A stretch of DNA of 64,000 bases from Caloranaerobacter azorensis DSM 13643 (GCF_900129995.1 NZ_FQXO01000005.1:1-64000), one strand, 5' to 3'. Positions 53,493 through 62,518 are shown, counted from the stretch's first letter. The notes: generated by a model not told the origin, from the sequence alone. A program made the numbers and translations.

Positions 53493-54487
53493 GTTTCAAC
53501 AGCTTTTTTGGCAAATTTAGTTGTTACGATTTTATCATAAGGAGCTCTTTTATCAAGTTCTCCGGCTAATTCCATTATATGCATTAAATGATCTAGGCCT
53601 TCTTTTGTTAATACAGGATCAGGTTTCCAAGTATCTTGCTCTTTATATCTATCTATAACAGTAATTAGAAGTTCCTTGTCTGCATCTGGGAAATAAGGTT
53701 GTATAGCTTCTGCAACTTCTTCGGATGAATGATTTTGAACCCATAGCATCCCTTTATAAATTGCGTTAGTGAAGCCTTGGATTATGTCTGGATTTTTTTC
53801 AATATAGCTTTTTTTAGCACAGTATACTGTATATGGAATATAACCGCCTTCTTTGCCTATTGAAGCGACTATATAGCCTTTACCTTCTTTTTCCATCATT
53901 GAAGCGGTTGGTTCAAAAAGTGTTGTATAATCACCTTCTCCACTTGTGAACGCTCCTGCCATCATTGAAAATTGTATATCAGTACGTACATTCACATCTT
54001 TTCCAGGTTCAAGGCCGTGTTTTTTGAGTACATATTCTAAAGTCATTTCAGGGACTCCACCTTTTCTTCCGCCAAGTATAGTTTTTCCTTTCAATTTTTC
54101 AAATGAGAAATCAGGATCTTTCTCTCTGCCTATTAGGAAAGAACCATCTTTTTGGGTTAATTGAGCAAAATTAATGGCATAATCTTTTTTGCCTTGATTG
54201 TATACGTAAATAGATGCTTCTGGGCCCATAAAGCCTATATCTGCCTGATTACTTAACAGTGCAGCCATTGACTTATCTGCACCTTTTCCATTAGTTAATT
54301 CTATCTTAATACCTTCTTCTTCAAAGAAGCCTTTTGTTAAAGCTACATACTGTGGGGCGTAGAAAACAGAATGGGTAACTTCGACTAATTTTACAGTTTT
54401 AAGATTTTCTTTTTGACAACCTATCAGTAAATTAGATATTATAAGTATGATTATTAAAAACAGAGAGAATTTTTTTGGTAGTCTCAT
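53483..54487 (-). CDS. NMT1/THI5-like (SsuA/ThiY family) ABC substrate-binding lipoprotein
   Basis: 334 aa from ATG 54487 (GGGGTGGC upstream; the longer frame from 54556 has no RBS). Lipobox LLIGC. The mature protein is an NMT1-type binding protein: THSVFYAPQYVALTKGFFEE, LLSNQADIGFMGPEAS, KGKTILGGRKGGVPEM. Ligands in the family are pyrimidines, sulfonates, riboflavin or bicarbonate-like anions. No permease or ATPase gene is adjacent, so it is an orphan that must join a transporter coded elsewhere. The ligand cannot be assigned. Confidence 0.88.
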   Translation of the reverse strand: MRLPKKFSLFLIIILIISNLLIGCQKENLKTVKLVEVTHSVFYAPQYVALTKGFFEEEGIKIELTNGKGADKSMAALLSNQADIGFMGPEASIYVYNQGKKDYAINFAQLTQKDGSFLIGREKDPDFSFEKLKGKTILGGRKGGVPEMTLEYVLKKHGLEPGKDVNVRTDIQFSMMAGAFTSGEGDYTTLFEPTASMMEKEGKGYIVASIGKEGGYIPYTVYCAKKSYIEKNPDIIQGFTNAIYKGMLWVQNHSSEEVAEAIQPYFPDADKELLITVIDRYKEQDTWKPDPVLTKEGLDHLMHIMELAGELDKRAPYDKIVTTKFAKKAVETIK

Positions 54488-54753
54488 ATTGCCACCCCTT
54501 AAGTTTTTGATTTTAAAATTATTATATTCAGTTGTAAATTCAATTGTTACATACACTTAAAGAATATATTTTAACAAAATATTAGATTATGCAGGAATTT
54601 TTGATGTAAAGTGTAATAAATTATATAAAAAATAAAACAAATCGATTTATAATTCTTGTGTATGTAGACATAATTATTTATAATATTAAGTATAGGCTTT
54701 TTGGTATTCATTGGAAACAGTGCATTATTATATTATAACAGAAGAGGTGTATT

Positions 54754-55296
54754 ATGAACGTACCTAATATACTTACAACAATTAGGTTTTTATTTATACC
54801 AATTTTCATAAGTATTTTCTATTCATCAATAGAAAATAATATATTATATGCTACATATGTTTTTATATTAGCTGGAATTACTGATATTTTAGATGGATAT
54901 ATTGCTAGAAAGTATAATATGGTAACTAAATGGGGAACTGTACTTGATCCTTTAGCAGATAAGCTCATGCAGATTACTGTTTTAATCTGCTTTACAGACA
55001 AAAAATATTTGCCATTATGGGTTATTACAGTTATAGGCATAAAAGAAATTTTAATGATATTAGGAGGATTATTTTTATATTATTTTGTTGATAAGACTGT
55101 TATTCCGGCTAATAAATATGGCAAGATAGCGACGGTATCATTTTATATTGCGATTTTATCTATTGTTTTCAAAGTAAATAAACTGATAAGTTATTTACTT
55201 GTTTTAGCTGCAGTTATACTTACGCTTATAGCATTTATTAATTATTTGATTGGATTTAGAAAAATAAATCGTATGAATAAAGAGAAAAGGCATTGA
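54754..55296 (+). CDS. pgsA: CDP-diacylglycerol-glycerol-3-phosphate 3-phosphatidyltransferase
   Basis: 180 aa membrane enzyme making phosphatidylglycerol phosphate. The CDP-alcohol phosphatidyltransferase motif is complete: DILDGYIARKYNMVTKWG then TVLDPLADK. Four to five membrane segments; N-terminal MNVPNILTTIRFLFIP is typical of PgsA. AGAGGTG precedes the ATG. Confidence 0.93.
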   Translation: MNVPNILTTIRFLFIPIFISIFYSSIENNILYATYVFILAGITDILDGYIARKYNMVTKWGTVLDPLADKLMQITVLICFTDKKYLPLWVITVIGIKEILMILGGLFLYYFVDKTVIPANKYGKIATVSFYIAILSIVFKVNKLISYLLVLAAVILTLIAFINYLIGFRKINRMNKEKRH

Positions 55297-55320
55297 CAAA
55301 TGAGATAATTATTATATAAT
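55293..55320 (+). promoter_or_regulatory. Promoter of the valS T-box transcript
   Basis: TTGACA (55293-55298), 16 nt, TATAAT (55315-55320). The -35 overlaps the pgsA stop codon. Confidence 0.8.
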
Positions 55321-55399
55321 ATATTAAAAATTAGACTACTAAAATATAAAATTGAAAATGAAAAATGAAAAATGTAAAATTAGTTAAATATAAGATAAA

Positions 55400-55636
55400 A
55401 GCGTTGAAGGAGAGGAGTAGGTAAACAACCTTAAAAGAGAGCAAAACCCATTGGCTGAAAGGTTTTGCAAGGCAATGTTTACTGAAGGTAGCTCTGGAGC
55501 TTCTAGGCCGAACTTCAAGTAAGCCTAGACGGTTTTACCGTTATTTGATAAACGAGAGCCAGATATGTCTCATATCTGGAAATAAGGTGGTACCGCGAAA
55601 AAGCCCTTCGTCCTTATATTTGGATGGGGGGCTTTT
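55400..55636 (+). ncRNA. T-box leader of valS
   Basis: Classic T-box: AGGAGAGGAGTAGG at the start, AGAGAGC, GGCTGAAAGG, the specifier region ACTGAAGGTAGCTC with a plausible GUA valine codon (55498-55500), the conserved AAGGTGGTACCGCG (55584-55597) and a terminator stem AAAAGCCC/GGGCTTTT (to 55636). Uncharged tRNA-Val should favour the antiterminator and raise valS expression. Confidence 0.92.
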
Positions 55637-55675
55637 AAATTTGGATAGATTTTGTATTTTAAAGGAAGTGGTTTA

Positions 55676-55846
55676 ATGTTTGCACTGGGAGGAATTTTGT
55701 TTATAATAAGTGGATTAATTATATTTATTTCTGATTCGTATTTTAAGAAGGGCAAAATAAAGACTTTAAAGAGTTTATTGAGAATAAAGATAATTGGGTT
55801 ATTTTTATCAATTTTAGGAGCACTTTTAATGTTTTACGGTAAATAG
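55676..55846 (+). CDS. Small membrane protein between the T-box and valS
   Basis: 56 aa from ATG 55676, preceded by AAGGAAGTGG. Two hydrophobic segments (GGILFIISGLIIFI and KIIGLFLSILGALLMFYG) separated by a basic loop KKGKIKTLKSLLRIK. It sits inside the T-box-controlled transcript, 24 bp before valS, so it is probably made under valine-tRNA starvation control as well. Family not recognised. Confidence 0.7.
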   Translation: MFALGGILFIISGLIIFISDSYFKKGKIKTLKSLLRIKIIGLFLSILGALLMFYGK

Positions 55847-55870
55847 ATAATTACATTGAGGAGGGAAAAT

Positions 55871-58519
55871 ATGGATAAGAATTTAGCAAAAAAGTATAAT
55901 CCAAAGGATTTCGAAGAAAGGATTTATAATTATTGGTATGAGAACAATTATTTTAGAGCTGAAATTAATGAAGACAAAAAACCATTTACTATTATGATGC
56001 CACCACCTAATGTTACTGGTAGCTTGCATATGGGGCATGCTTTAAATGGTACTTTACAGGATATTTTGATAAGATGGAAGAGAATGGAAGGTTATGAAGC
56101 TTTATGGCTACCGGGAACTGATCATGCAAGTATTTCAACAGAGGCTAAAGTTGTGGCTAAAATACATTCTGAAGGTAAAACAAAAGAGCAGATAGGCAGA
56201 GAAAAGTTTTTAGAGGAAGCATGGGATTGGACAGAAAAGTACGGTGGCAATATAAGAAAGCAATTAAGAAAACTTGGAGTTTCTTGCGATTGGTCAAGAG
56301 AAAGGTTTACTTTAGATGAGGGATTAAGTAAGGCAGTTGAAGAAGTTTTTATAAGATTATATGAAAAAGGTTTAATTTATAGAGGAAATAGAATTATAAA
56401 TTGGTGTCCAAGTTGTAAGACAGCCATTTCAGATGCTGAAGTAGAGTATGAAGAAAAACAAGGTAAATTGTGGCATATTAAATATCCCGTTAAGGATAGT
56501 GATGAGTATATTGTTATTGCAACTACTAGGCCTGAAACTATGCTTGGGGACGTAGCAGTTGCTGTAAATCCAGAAGATGAGAGATATAGACATTTAATTG
56601 GAAAGAAATTAATTTTACCTCTAGTTAACAGAGAAATACCTGTTATAGCAGATGAATATGTGGAAATGGAATTTGGTACAGGAGCCGTTAAGATAACTCC
56701 GGCACATGATCCAAATGACTTTGAGGTTGGGTTAAGACACAATTTAGAACAAATAAAAATTATGAATGATGATGCAAGCATTAATAAATTAGGCGGTAAA
56801 TATGAAGGAATGGATAGATATGAGGCGAGAAAGGCAATAGTTAAGGATTTGCAAGACAAGGGTTATCTTGTAAAAATAGAAGATCATACTCATAATGTAG
56901 GACATTGTGAGAGATGTAAAACCGTTATTGAGCCTATAATATCAAAGCAGTGGTTTGTAAAAATGGAGCCTTTAGCTAAACCGGCGTTAAAAGCATATAG
57001 AGAAGGAAAATTTAGATTTATACCAGAAAGATTCGGCAAAATATATGTTCATTGGTTAGAAAATATTAAAGACTGGTGTATTTCAAGACAGCTTTGGTGG
57101 GGGCATAGATTACCTGTATATTACTGTCAAAATTGCGAGGAGGTTATAGTTTCAAGACAAAAACCTGAAAGCTGCCCTAAATGTGGAGATGTAGATATTA
57201 AACAAGATCCAGATACTTTAGATACATGGTTTTCATCTGCTCTATGGCCGTTTTCAACACTAGGATGGCCTGAAGATACGCCAGAACTTAAATATTTCTA
57301 CCCAACGGATGTGTTGGTAACAGGATACGATATTATTTTCTTCTGGGTAGTTAGAATGGTATTTTCAGGATTAGAGCATATGGGAGATATTCCATTTAAG
57401 AATGTTTTAATTAACGGTTTAGTTAGAGATTCACAAGGAAGAAAGATGAGCAAATCATTAGGTAATGGTATTGATCCACTTGAAATAATAGATAAATACG
57501 GTGCTGATGCATTAAGATTTACTTTAGTTACTGGAAATACACCAGGAAACGATATGAGATTCCATATGGAAAGAGTTGAAGCAAGTAGAAATTTTGCAAA
57601 TAAGTTATGGAATGCTTCAAGATTTGTATTAATGAATTTAGGAGAAGAGTTAATAGAACATGAAAAGGCATTTGCTTCATTAAGAGAAGAAGATAAGTGG
57701 ATAATATCCAGAGTAAATAGGGTTATAAAGGAAGTTACAGAGAATTTAACAAAATTTGAATTGGGAATAGCGGCTCAAAAGTTATATGATTTTATTTGGA
57801 GTGAATATTGCGATTGGTATATTGAAATGGTAAAACCTCGTCTATATGGAGATGATGAATTAAGTAAGGATACTGCGAGATATGTGTTATTATATGTATT
57901 AAAAGATCTTCTAAAATTGTTACATCCATTTATGCCATTTATTACAGAGGAGATTTGGCATCACTTACCAAATACAGGAGATAGTTTAATAGTAGCAAAA
58001 TGGCCAATATATAAAGAGGAGTATAATTTCGAAGAATCTGAAAGAAGAATTGATTTCATAATGGAGGCTGTAAAGAATATTAGAAATATAAGGGCAGAAA
58101 TGAATGTAGTTCCTTCTAAAAAGGCAAAAGTAATATTTGTAACTAATAATAATGAGATTAAGAATATATTGTCTGAAGGTAAAGTTTATTTTACTACTCT
58201 TGCAGGAGCTTCAAGCATAGAGATTAGAGACAATAAAGATGGTATAGGTGAAGATGCAATGTCGGCTGTAGTAGAAGATTGCGAGATATATTTACCTTTA
58301 GAAGAGCTAGTTGACATTGGAAAAGAAATAGAAAGGTTAGAAAAAGAAAAAGAGAGATTAGAAGGGGAATTAAAAAGGGTAAGGAATAAGCTATCTAATG
58401 AAGGCTTTATAAGTAAGGCACCTAAACATATAGTTGATAAAGAAAGAGAAAAAGAAGATAAGTATCAAAAAATGATGGAAAAAGTTCTTGAAAGATTAGA
58501 GAGTTTAAAGAGAAAATAG
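55871..58519 (+). CDS. valS: Valyl-tRNA synthetase
   Basis: 882 aa from ATG 55871 (GAGGAGGG upstream; TTG 55856 lies on the RBS). HMGH at 53-56, KMSKSLGN in the C-terminal half of the catalytic core, the editing domain ([34 protein letters not shown]), and a C-terminal coiled coil ([20 protein letters not shown]). Controlled by the T-box upstream. Confidence 0.97.
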   Translation: MDKNLAKKYNPKDFEERIYNYWYENNYFRAEINEDKKPFTIMMPPPNVTGSLHMGHALNGTLQDILIRWKRMEGYEALWLPGTDHASISTEAKVVAKIHSEGKTKEQIGREKFLEEAWDWTEKYGGNIRKQLRKLGVSCDWSRERFTLDEGLSKAVEEVFIRLYEKGLIYRGNRIINWCPSCKTAISDAEVEYEEKQGKLWHIKYPVKDSDEYIVIATTRPETMLGDVAVAVNPEDERYRHLIGKKLILPLVNREIPVIADEYVEMEFGTGAVKITPAHDPNDFEVGLRHNLEQIKIMNDDASINKLGGKYEGMDRYEARKAIVKDLQDKGYLVKIEDHTHNVGHCERCKTVIEPIISKQWFVKMEPLAKPALKAYREGKFRFIPERFGKIYVHWLENIKDWCISRQLWWGHRLPVYYCQNCEEVIVSRQKPESCPKCGDVDIKQDPDTLDTWFSSALWPFSTLGWPEDTPELKYFYPTDVLVTGYDIIFFWVVRMVFSGLEHMGDIPFKNVLINGLVRDSQGRKMSKSLGNGIDPLEIIDKYGADALRFTLVTGNTPGNDMRFHMERVEASRNFANKLWNASRFVLMNLGEELIEHEKAFASLREEDKWIISRVNRVIKEVTENLTKFELGIAAQKLYDFIWSEYCDWYIEMVKPRLYGDDELSKDTARYVLLYVLKDLLKLLHPFMPFITEEIWHHLPNTGDSLIVAKWPIYKEEYNFEESERRIDFIMEAVKNIRNIRAEMNVVPSKKAKVIFVTNNNEIKNILSEGKVYFTTLAGASSIEIRDNKDGIGEDAMSAVVEDCEIYLPLEELVDIGKEIERLEKEKERLEGELKRVRNKLSNEGFISKAPKHIVDKEREKEDKYQKMMEKVLERLESLKRK

Positions 58520-58530
58520 AGAACAAGTTC

Positions 58531-58549
58531 AGACTCCTTAATGGAGCAT
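58531..58549 (+). repeat. Left duplicate of terminator hairpin (element copy 5)
   Basis: AGACTCCTTAATGGAG then CAT, 19 nt, two mismatches from 58806-58824; the preceding AACAAGTTC also occurs before the right copy. Confidence 0.75.
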
Positions 58550-58805
58550 CAAATTGCTTATAAACTTATATTTTTAAATATTTATGAAAATGAAAGCGAA
58601 TGCTTGAAAGAATTTAGTAAAAAAACTAGGTGAAAATTTTTTAGAAAATCCGTAGGTTTGACAGGAAGTCAAACCAGCATCCTACAAGACAGGATGTCTT
58701 GATTAGGTGCGTTAGGATTTTCTAAAAATTTGAGCCTTAAGTTTTTTCTAAATTCGTCTGCATGAGCGTCATTTTCATAAGATATTTTGTTTTGTCAACA
58801 AGTTC
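58550..58805 (+). mobile_element. Terminator-targeting palindromic element, copy 5, full length (256 bp)
   Basis: Exactly 256 bp like copies 1 and 2, downstream of valS. The left terminal repeat has decayed (CAAATTGCTTATAAAC), the right is intact (TTTGTCAACAAGTTC). The core is the same as in copy 2 except for a few bases (for example GACAGGAAGTC). Confidence 0.85.
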
Positions 58806-58824
58806 AGACTCCTTAATGGAGTCT
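58806..58824 (+). terminator. Terminator-like hairpin (right duplicate, copy 5)
   Basis: AGACTCC-TTAAT-GGAGTCT, perfect 7-bp stem, followed by TAACTTAT; modest as a terminator. Confidence 0.6.
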
Positions 58825-58853
58825 TAACTTATAAGAACTAGGGGAGTGAGATA

Positions 58854-60146
58854 ATGAACTATAAAGAAGCGTTAGAGTATATTCATGGTACAAGAAAATT
58901 TGGGAGTAAATTGGGACTTGAAAATATAAGGATTTTACTTGATTTGTTGGGTAATCCTCATAAAGGTTTAAAAATAATACATGTAGCTGGAACTAATGGT
59001 AAAGGTTCAACTTCATCTTATATTTCGACTATATTAACTGAATCTGGCTATAAAGTAGGATTGTTTACTTCTCCATATTTAGAAAGATTTACAGAGAGGA
59101 TTAAAATAAAAGGTAAAGAGATTGAACATGAAAGATTAGCTCAAATCACTTCAAAAGTTAAAGAAAAAGTTGAAGAAATGGTAAGAAAAGGTTATAATCA
59201 TCCTACCGAATTTGAAATAGTAACTGCAATAGCTTTTGTCTATTATAGAGAAGAGAGAGTCGATTTTGTGGTACTTGAAGTTGGATTAGGCGGAAGATAT
59301 GACTCTACCAATATTATTGAAAACCCATTAGTTTCGGTTATAACTCCAATTTCATTAGATCATAAAGATATACTTGGAGATACTATAGAAAAAATTGCCT
59401 GGGAAAAGGCAGGGATAATAAAAGAAAATGGGCTTGTTGTGAGTCATCCTCAAGTAGAAGAAGCACAAAAAGTTATTGAGAATGTCGTTAATGCTAAAAA
59501 TAGCAAGCTTATAATAGCGCCTGTTGAAGATGTAGAAGTGATTGAATGTACAGAATTAGGTAGTAAATTCAATTTTAAATTTAATGGAAAAACTTTTGAA
59601 AATCTTAAGATTAGTCTTATAGGAGAGCATCAAATATATAATGCTTGTGTGGCTTTAACGGTTGTACTTACTCTATTAGAAAATGGGCATATAGATATTG
59701 ATGAAGACTGTATTAGAAAAGGACTATTGAGAACCGAGTGGAAAGGTAGATTAGAAATATTAAGACGCAATCCGACATTTGTTATAGATGGTGCTCATAA
59801 TTCAGCGGGAGCAGAGTCTTTAAGGAAATCTATTGAAAAACTTTTTAAATATAATAGGTTAATTTTAGGTATTGGAATACTTGGTGATAAAGAAGTTGGC
59901 AGTATATTAAATGAATTAGTTCCATTAGCAGATGAAATTATTATTACAGAAGCAAATAATCCAAGAAAGCTCGAGGCCGAAAAATTAGCAGATATTATTA
60001 AAAAATTTAATAAGAAATATGTAATTGAAAAGGATGTAGAGAAAGCTGTGAATAAGGCATTAGATATCGCAGGGAAAGATGATTTAATATTATTTTCAGG
60101 TTCTTTGTATTTAATTGGTGATGTTAGAAAAATTATTATGAATTAG
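58854..60146 (+). CDS. folC: Bifunctional folylpolyglutamate synthase/dihydrofolate synthase
   Basis: 430 aa Mur-ligase family enzyme. P-loop GTNGKGST at 46-53, folate-contacting FTSPYLERFTERI, VLEVGLGGRYDSTN, and SLDHKDILGDTIEKIAWEKAGI. The C-terminal FVIDGAHNSAGAESL binds glutamate ligase substrates. AGGGGAGTGA precedes the ATG. Confidence 0.95.
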   Translation: MNYKEALEYIHGTRKFGSKLGLENIRILLDLLGNPHKGLKIIHVAGTNGKGSTSSYISTILTESGYKVGLFTSPYLERFTERIKIKGKEIEHERLAQITSKVKEKVEEMVRKGYNHPTEFEIVTAIAFVYYREERVDFVVLEVGLGGRYDSTNIIENPLVSVITPISLDHKDILGDTIEKIAWEKAGIIKENGLVVSHPQVEEAQKVIENVVNAKNSKLIIAPVEDVEVIECTELGSKFNFKFNGKTFENLKISLIGEHQIYNACVALTVVLTLLENGHIDIDEDCIRKGLLRTEWKGRLEILRRNPTFVIDGAHNSAGAESLRKSIEKLFKYNRLILGIGILGDKEVGSILNELVPLADEIIITEANNPRKLEAEKLADIIKKFNKKYVIEKDVEKAVNKALDIAGKDDLILFSGSLYLIGDVRKIIMN

Positions 60147-60157
60147 TTATTATTTTT

Positions 60158-60197
60158 CTCCCATTGAATAAAATATATATATATATTCAAATGGGAG
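60158..60197 (+). promoter_or_regulatory. Hairpin sequestering the RBS of the 74-aa gene
   Basis: CTCCCATTGAATA (60158-60170) pairs with TATTCAAATGGGAG (60184-60197), one bulged A, and the AT-rich loop can extend the stem. The right arm holds the SD (GGGAGG) of ATG 60205. Confidence 0.55.
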
Positions 60198-60204
60198 GTT
60201 GATT

Positions 60205-60429
60205 ATGTCTGAAATAGGGTACAAACTATATAAAAATTTAGAAGATGATGTTTTATTGAAAGAAGCCTATTCTAAAATGGAAAAATTAAGATTTTTATCA
60301 TCATTAAATAACGAAGAAATGTATTGGGAAGAAGCTAATGAATTTAATGAACTAATTATCGAGATAAAAAGAAGAAATATAGCGATTAACAAAGAAATGT
60401 GGATAAAAAAAATAATAATCGATATATAA
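60205..60429 (+). CDS. Hypothetical small protein (74 aa)
   Basis: From ATG 60205 (GGGAGG upstream). Charged, helical: MSEIGYKLYKNLEDDVLLK, then acidic and basic helices ending WIKKIIIDI. No domain recognised, no signal peptide. Its RBS is inside a hairpin, which it shares as a feature with the next gene and with the genes at 20606 and 21270. Confidence 0.6.
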   Translation: MSEIGYKLYKNLEDDVLLKEAYSKMEKLRFLSSLNNEEMYWEEANEFNELIIEIKRRNIAINKEMWIKKIIIDI

Positions 60430-60440
60430 CATAATTTAAT

Positions 60441-60513
60441 TAATCACCTCTATTCACCCTTATTATCGGATATGCATAAACTGATATAAGGGCAATCAAG
60501 ACAGAGGTGATTA
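60441..60513 (+). promoter_or_regulatory. RBS-sequestering hairpin with internal sigma-K/E-like promoter
   Basis: TAATCACCTCT (60441-60451) pairs perfectly with AGAGGTGATTA (60503-60513), which is the RBS of ATG 60519; an inner stem CCCTTAT/ATAAGGG (60457-60463, 60486-60492) continues it. Between the arms lies AC (60456-60457), 17 nt, CATAAACTG (60475-60483), near the sigma-K consensus. Confidence 0.6.
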
Positions 60514-60518
60514 TTTTT

Positions 60519-61451
60519 ATGAATAATAGACTTATTGTAGCTAATGCTGGAAATGATACATTAACTCTTGTAGATTTAAAAAATAAATATGAAATAGAAA
60601 ATATATTTTTAAATAATATTTGTAGAAATAGAGAACGGGTTAATATTTTTAGTATGAACAGGCCATGTATAGGGCCGCATCATATTATTAAAGGTAGTAA
60701 TGATTCAATAATATATACAGCTAATTCATATGATAATAGTGTTTTTAAGATAGATATAAATAAAAAAACAGTTATAGATACCGTCTATGTTGGGAGTTGT
60801 CCAAAGCATTTGGAATTGTTAAATGGCTGTATATTTGTTACAAATACGGACTCAAATTCAGTATCGGTAATAGATGAAAAGGAATTTATATTACTAGAAA
60901 ATATACCTGTAGGAGAAAAGCCTCACGATATTAAAATAAATAATAGCGAAAATCTAATTTATGTAGCTAATAGTAGCGGCTATAGTTTAAGTTTAATCTA
61001 TTTGGACAGTAATAAAATAGATGAAATTAGACTCAAGTTTAATCCATTTCATATTATAATAAATAAAGATAAAGTATATATATTATGTCCGCAGTCGAAT
61101 GGAACGATGCAAAGCATAATACAAATACTAGATATAAAAGATAATATATTACTTACAGAATTAAAAGTAGAAGGAGTAATATTAGATATGGTAGTTATAG
61201 AAGATACAGATATATTATATACTACTAATGCTTTCGATGGTTTTTTATATAAAATTAATATTGAGAAAAAAAATATACTTGAAAAATATTATTTAGGAGG
61301 AATGCCTAATTGTATGCTCTATAATGGCGATGATTTATTATTCATATCGGATGCTTTAAAAAATTGTGTTACTGTGTTTGATTATAAAAAGGGCAAAATA
61401 ATAAAAAATATATCAGTAGGATTAGAACCTAATGGATTAATTTTAGTATGA
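60519..61451 (+). CDS. YncE/YVTN-type beta-propeller protein, cytoplasmic
   Basis: 310 aa from ATG 60519 (GAGGTGA nine bases upstream). Repeats of the YVTN type: LIVANAGNDTLTLVDLK, IYTANSYDNSVFKIDI, IFVTNTDSNSVSVIDE, IYVANSSGYSLSLIYL, LYTTNAFDGFLYKINI and LFISDALKNCVTVFDY, consistent with a seven-bladed propeller. No signal peptide. A sigma-K-like promoter and RBS-blocking hairpin upstream suggest mother-cell expression and perhaps a spore coat role. Confident for the fold, not for the role. Confidence 0.8.
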   Translation: MNNRLIVANAGNDTLTLVDLKNKYEIENIFLNNICRNRERVNIFSMNRPCIGPHHIIKGSNDSIIYTANSYDNSVFKIDINKKTVIDTVYVGSCPKHLELLNGCIFVTNTDSNSVSVIDEKEFILLENIPVGEKPHDIKINNSENLIYVANSSGYSLSLIYLDSNKIDEIRLKFNPFHIIINKDKVYILCPQSNGTMQSIIQILDIKDNILLTELKVEGVILDMVVIEDTDILYTTNAFDGFLYKINIEKKNILEKYYLGGMPNCMLYNGDDLLFISDALKNCVTVFDYKKGKIIKNISVGLEPNGLILV

Positions 61452-61460
61452 TAGAAAGAA

Positions 61461-61488
61461 AATAGACAGGAACTTAATCCTGCCTATT
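61461..61488. terminator. Bidirectional terminator between the propeller gene and the DUF4364 gene
   Basis: AATAGACAGGA-ACTTAA-TCCTGCCTATT, one internal A-C mismatch; includes the stop codon of the minus-strand gene. Confidence 0.75.
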
Positions 61489-62032
61489 TAACTTCAGATT
61501 TTGTTTCTATTAATAAATCTAATATTTTTTTATATATTTCTTGAGGATTTTCTTTCCAATTATTACAAATAAGTTTTGCCTGTTTATTTGAGACTACATT
61601 TAGTGACATATTAAACAGAGTAATATCTTTTTCTATTACTTTTAGGTTAACAATATATTCTGAATCGTTCTTTTTATAGTAATTACCAATAATTTGAGTT
61701 TTTTTGATCATTTCTTCTTTTTTATTTTTATAATTATCATCGATTTCAAGTTTTATCTTTTCTGGGATTCTATCTATGAAGTAATTAAGAGTATTTTCAC
61801 CTTTTTCTGTAATATGGTAATACTCACTACCATCTTTTGTAGTTATTTCAATAAATTTTGAAGATACTAGCTCGCTTAAAAATTGTTGTACCATGAAATA
61901 ATTATCCATGTAATTGTTTTCGAGGACAAATTGAGTGATTTCAGAATTTGTCATTGGAAATTCTACAATATCTAATATGTATAAAAGTAAGAGTTTGTGT
62001 TGTGCTAATTCTTTAGTATTTTCGACAAACAT
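61484..62032 (-). CDS. DUF4364 family winged-helix protein
   Basis: 182 aa. N-terminal LLLLYILDIVEFPMTNSEITQFVLE and the wing IEITTKDGSEYYHITEKGENTLNYF form a winged helix; the C-terminal half is a DUF4364-type domain. The family is almost confined to Clostridia and is presumed regulatory; targets unknown. GAGGTGG precedes the ATG. Confidence 0.87.
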   Translation of the reverse strand: MFVENTKELAQHKLLLLYILDIVEFPMTNSEITQFVLENNYMDNYFMVQQFLSELVSSKFIEITTKDGSEYYHITEKGENTLNYFIDRIPEKIKLEIDDNYKNKKEEMIKKTQIIGNYYKKNDSEYIVNLKVIEKDITLFNMSLNVVSNKQAKLICNNWKENPQEIYKKILDLLIETKSEVK

Positions 62033-62087
62033 AAGGCCACCTCTTTACACATCTCTTTAAATAGATCATACTAAAATTATAACATAT

Positions 62088-62125
62088 AAAAAGGAGAAGT
62101 GGCAAAGATACCACTTCTCCTTTTT
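62088..62125 (-). terminator. Terminator of the SASP gene
   Basis: AAAAGGAGAAGTGG/CCACTTCTCCTTTTT stem around an 8-nt loop; the T-run is on the minus strand. Confidence 0.85.
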
Positions 62126-62131
62126 AATAAT

Positions 62132-62335
62132 TTATTTTCCAGACATTTGTCTTTCAGCTTGTTCAATTAATCTTTTAACCATATATCCGCCAACATAACC
62201 ATTTTGTCTAGAAGTTAAGTTTCCTTTATCTATACTATTATAATTAGATAAACCTAATTCATTAGCTATCTCTATTTTCATTTGCTCAAGGGCTTGTTTA
62301 GCTTCTGGAACGACAACTTTATTTCCTCTAGCCAA
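62132..62335 (-). CDS. Alpha/beta-type small acid-soluble spore protein
   Basis: 67 aa. The central EIANELGL with the GPR protease cleavage site (between Glu22 and Ile23) and LTSRQNGYVGGYMVKRLIEQ are the family signature. It coats and protects spore DNA and is degraded at germination. GGGAGGG precedes the ATG. Direct evidence that the organism forms endospores. A CAACATCA/TGATGTTG dyad lies upstream (62373-62392). Confidence 0.96.
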   Translation of the reverse strand: MARGNKVVVPEAKQALEQMKIEIANELGLSNYNSIDKGNLTSRQNGYVGGYMVKRLIEQAERQMSGK

Positions 62336-62502
62336 TTTTTTTCCCTCCCAAATAGATTTATTACCAACATCATATTTGATGTTGTATTATTAATATAACC
62401 TTTTTTTTATTCTTATATCCATGAAAATATTAAAAGTTGGTATATTTTATACAAATTGTTCATATAATTAATATTTTAGGAAAAAAATGATTTAATTATT
62501 TA

Positions 62503-62518
62503 TAGTCAATATTGACTA
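62503..62518 (+). promoter_or_regulatory. Perfect dyad (MarR-like operator) over the -35
   Basis: TAGTCAATATTGACTA, a perfect 16-bp palindrome of the type bound by MarR-family regulators. It contains the -35 TTGACT of the promoter for the QueG-like gene. Confidence 0.55.

Noticed and set aside
55340-55375. Short repeats of the GAAAAATGAAAAATG type before the T-box
   Set aside because: Low-complexity AT-rich microrepeat with no further structure; common relic in such genomes.
3116-58805. Palindromic repeats as a CRISPR array or as ordinary terminators
   Set aside because: Copies are dispersed, have no spacers, and their length and flanking duplications exceed any terminator; classed as mobile-type elements instead.
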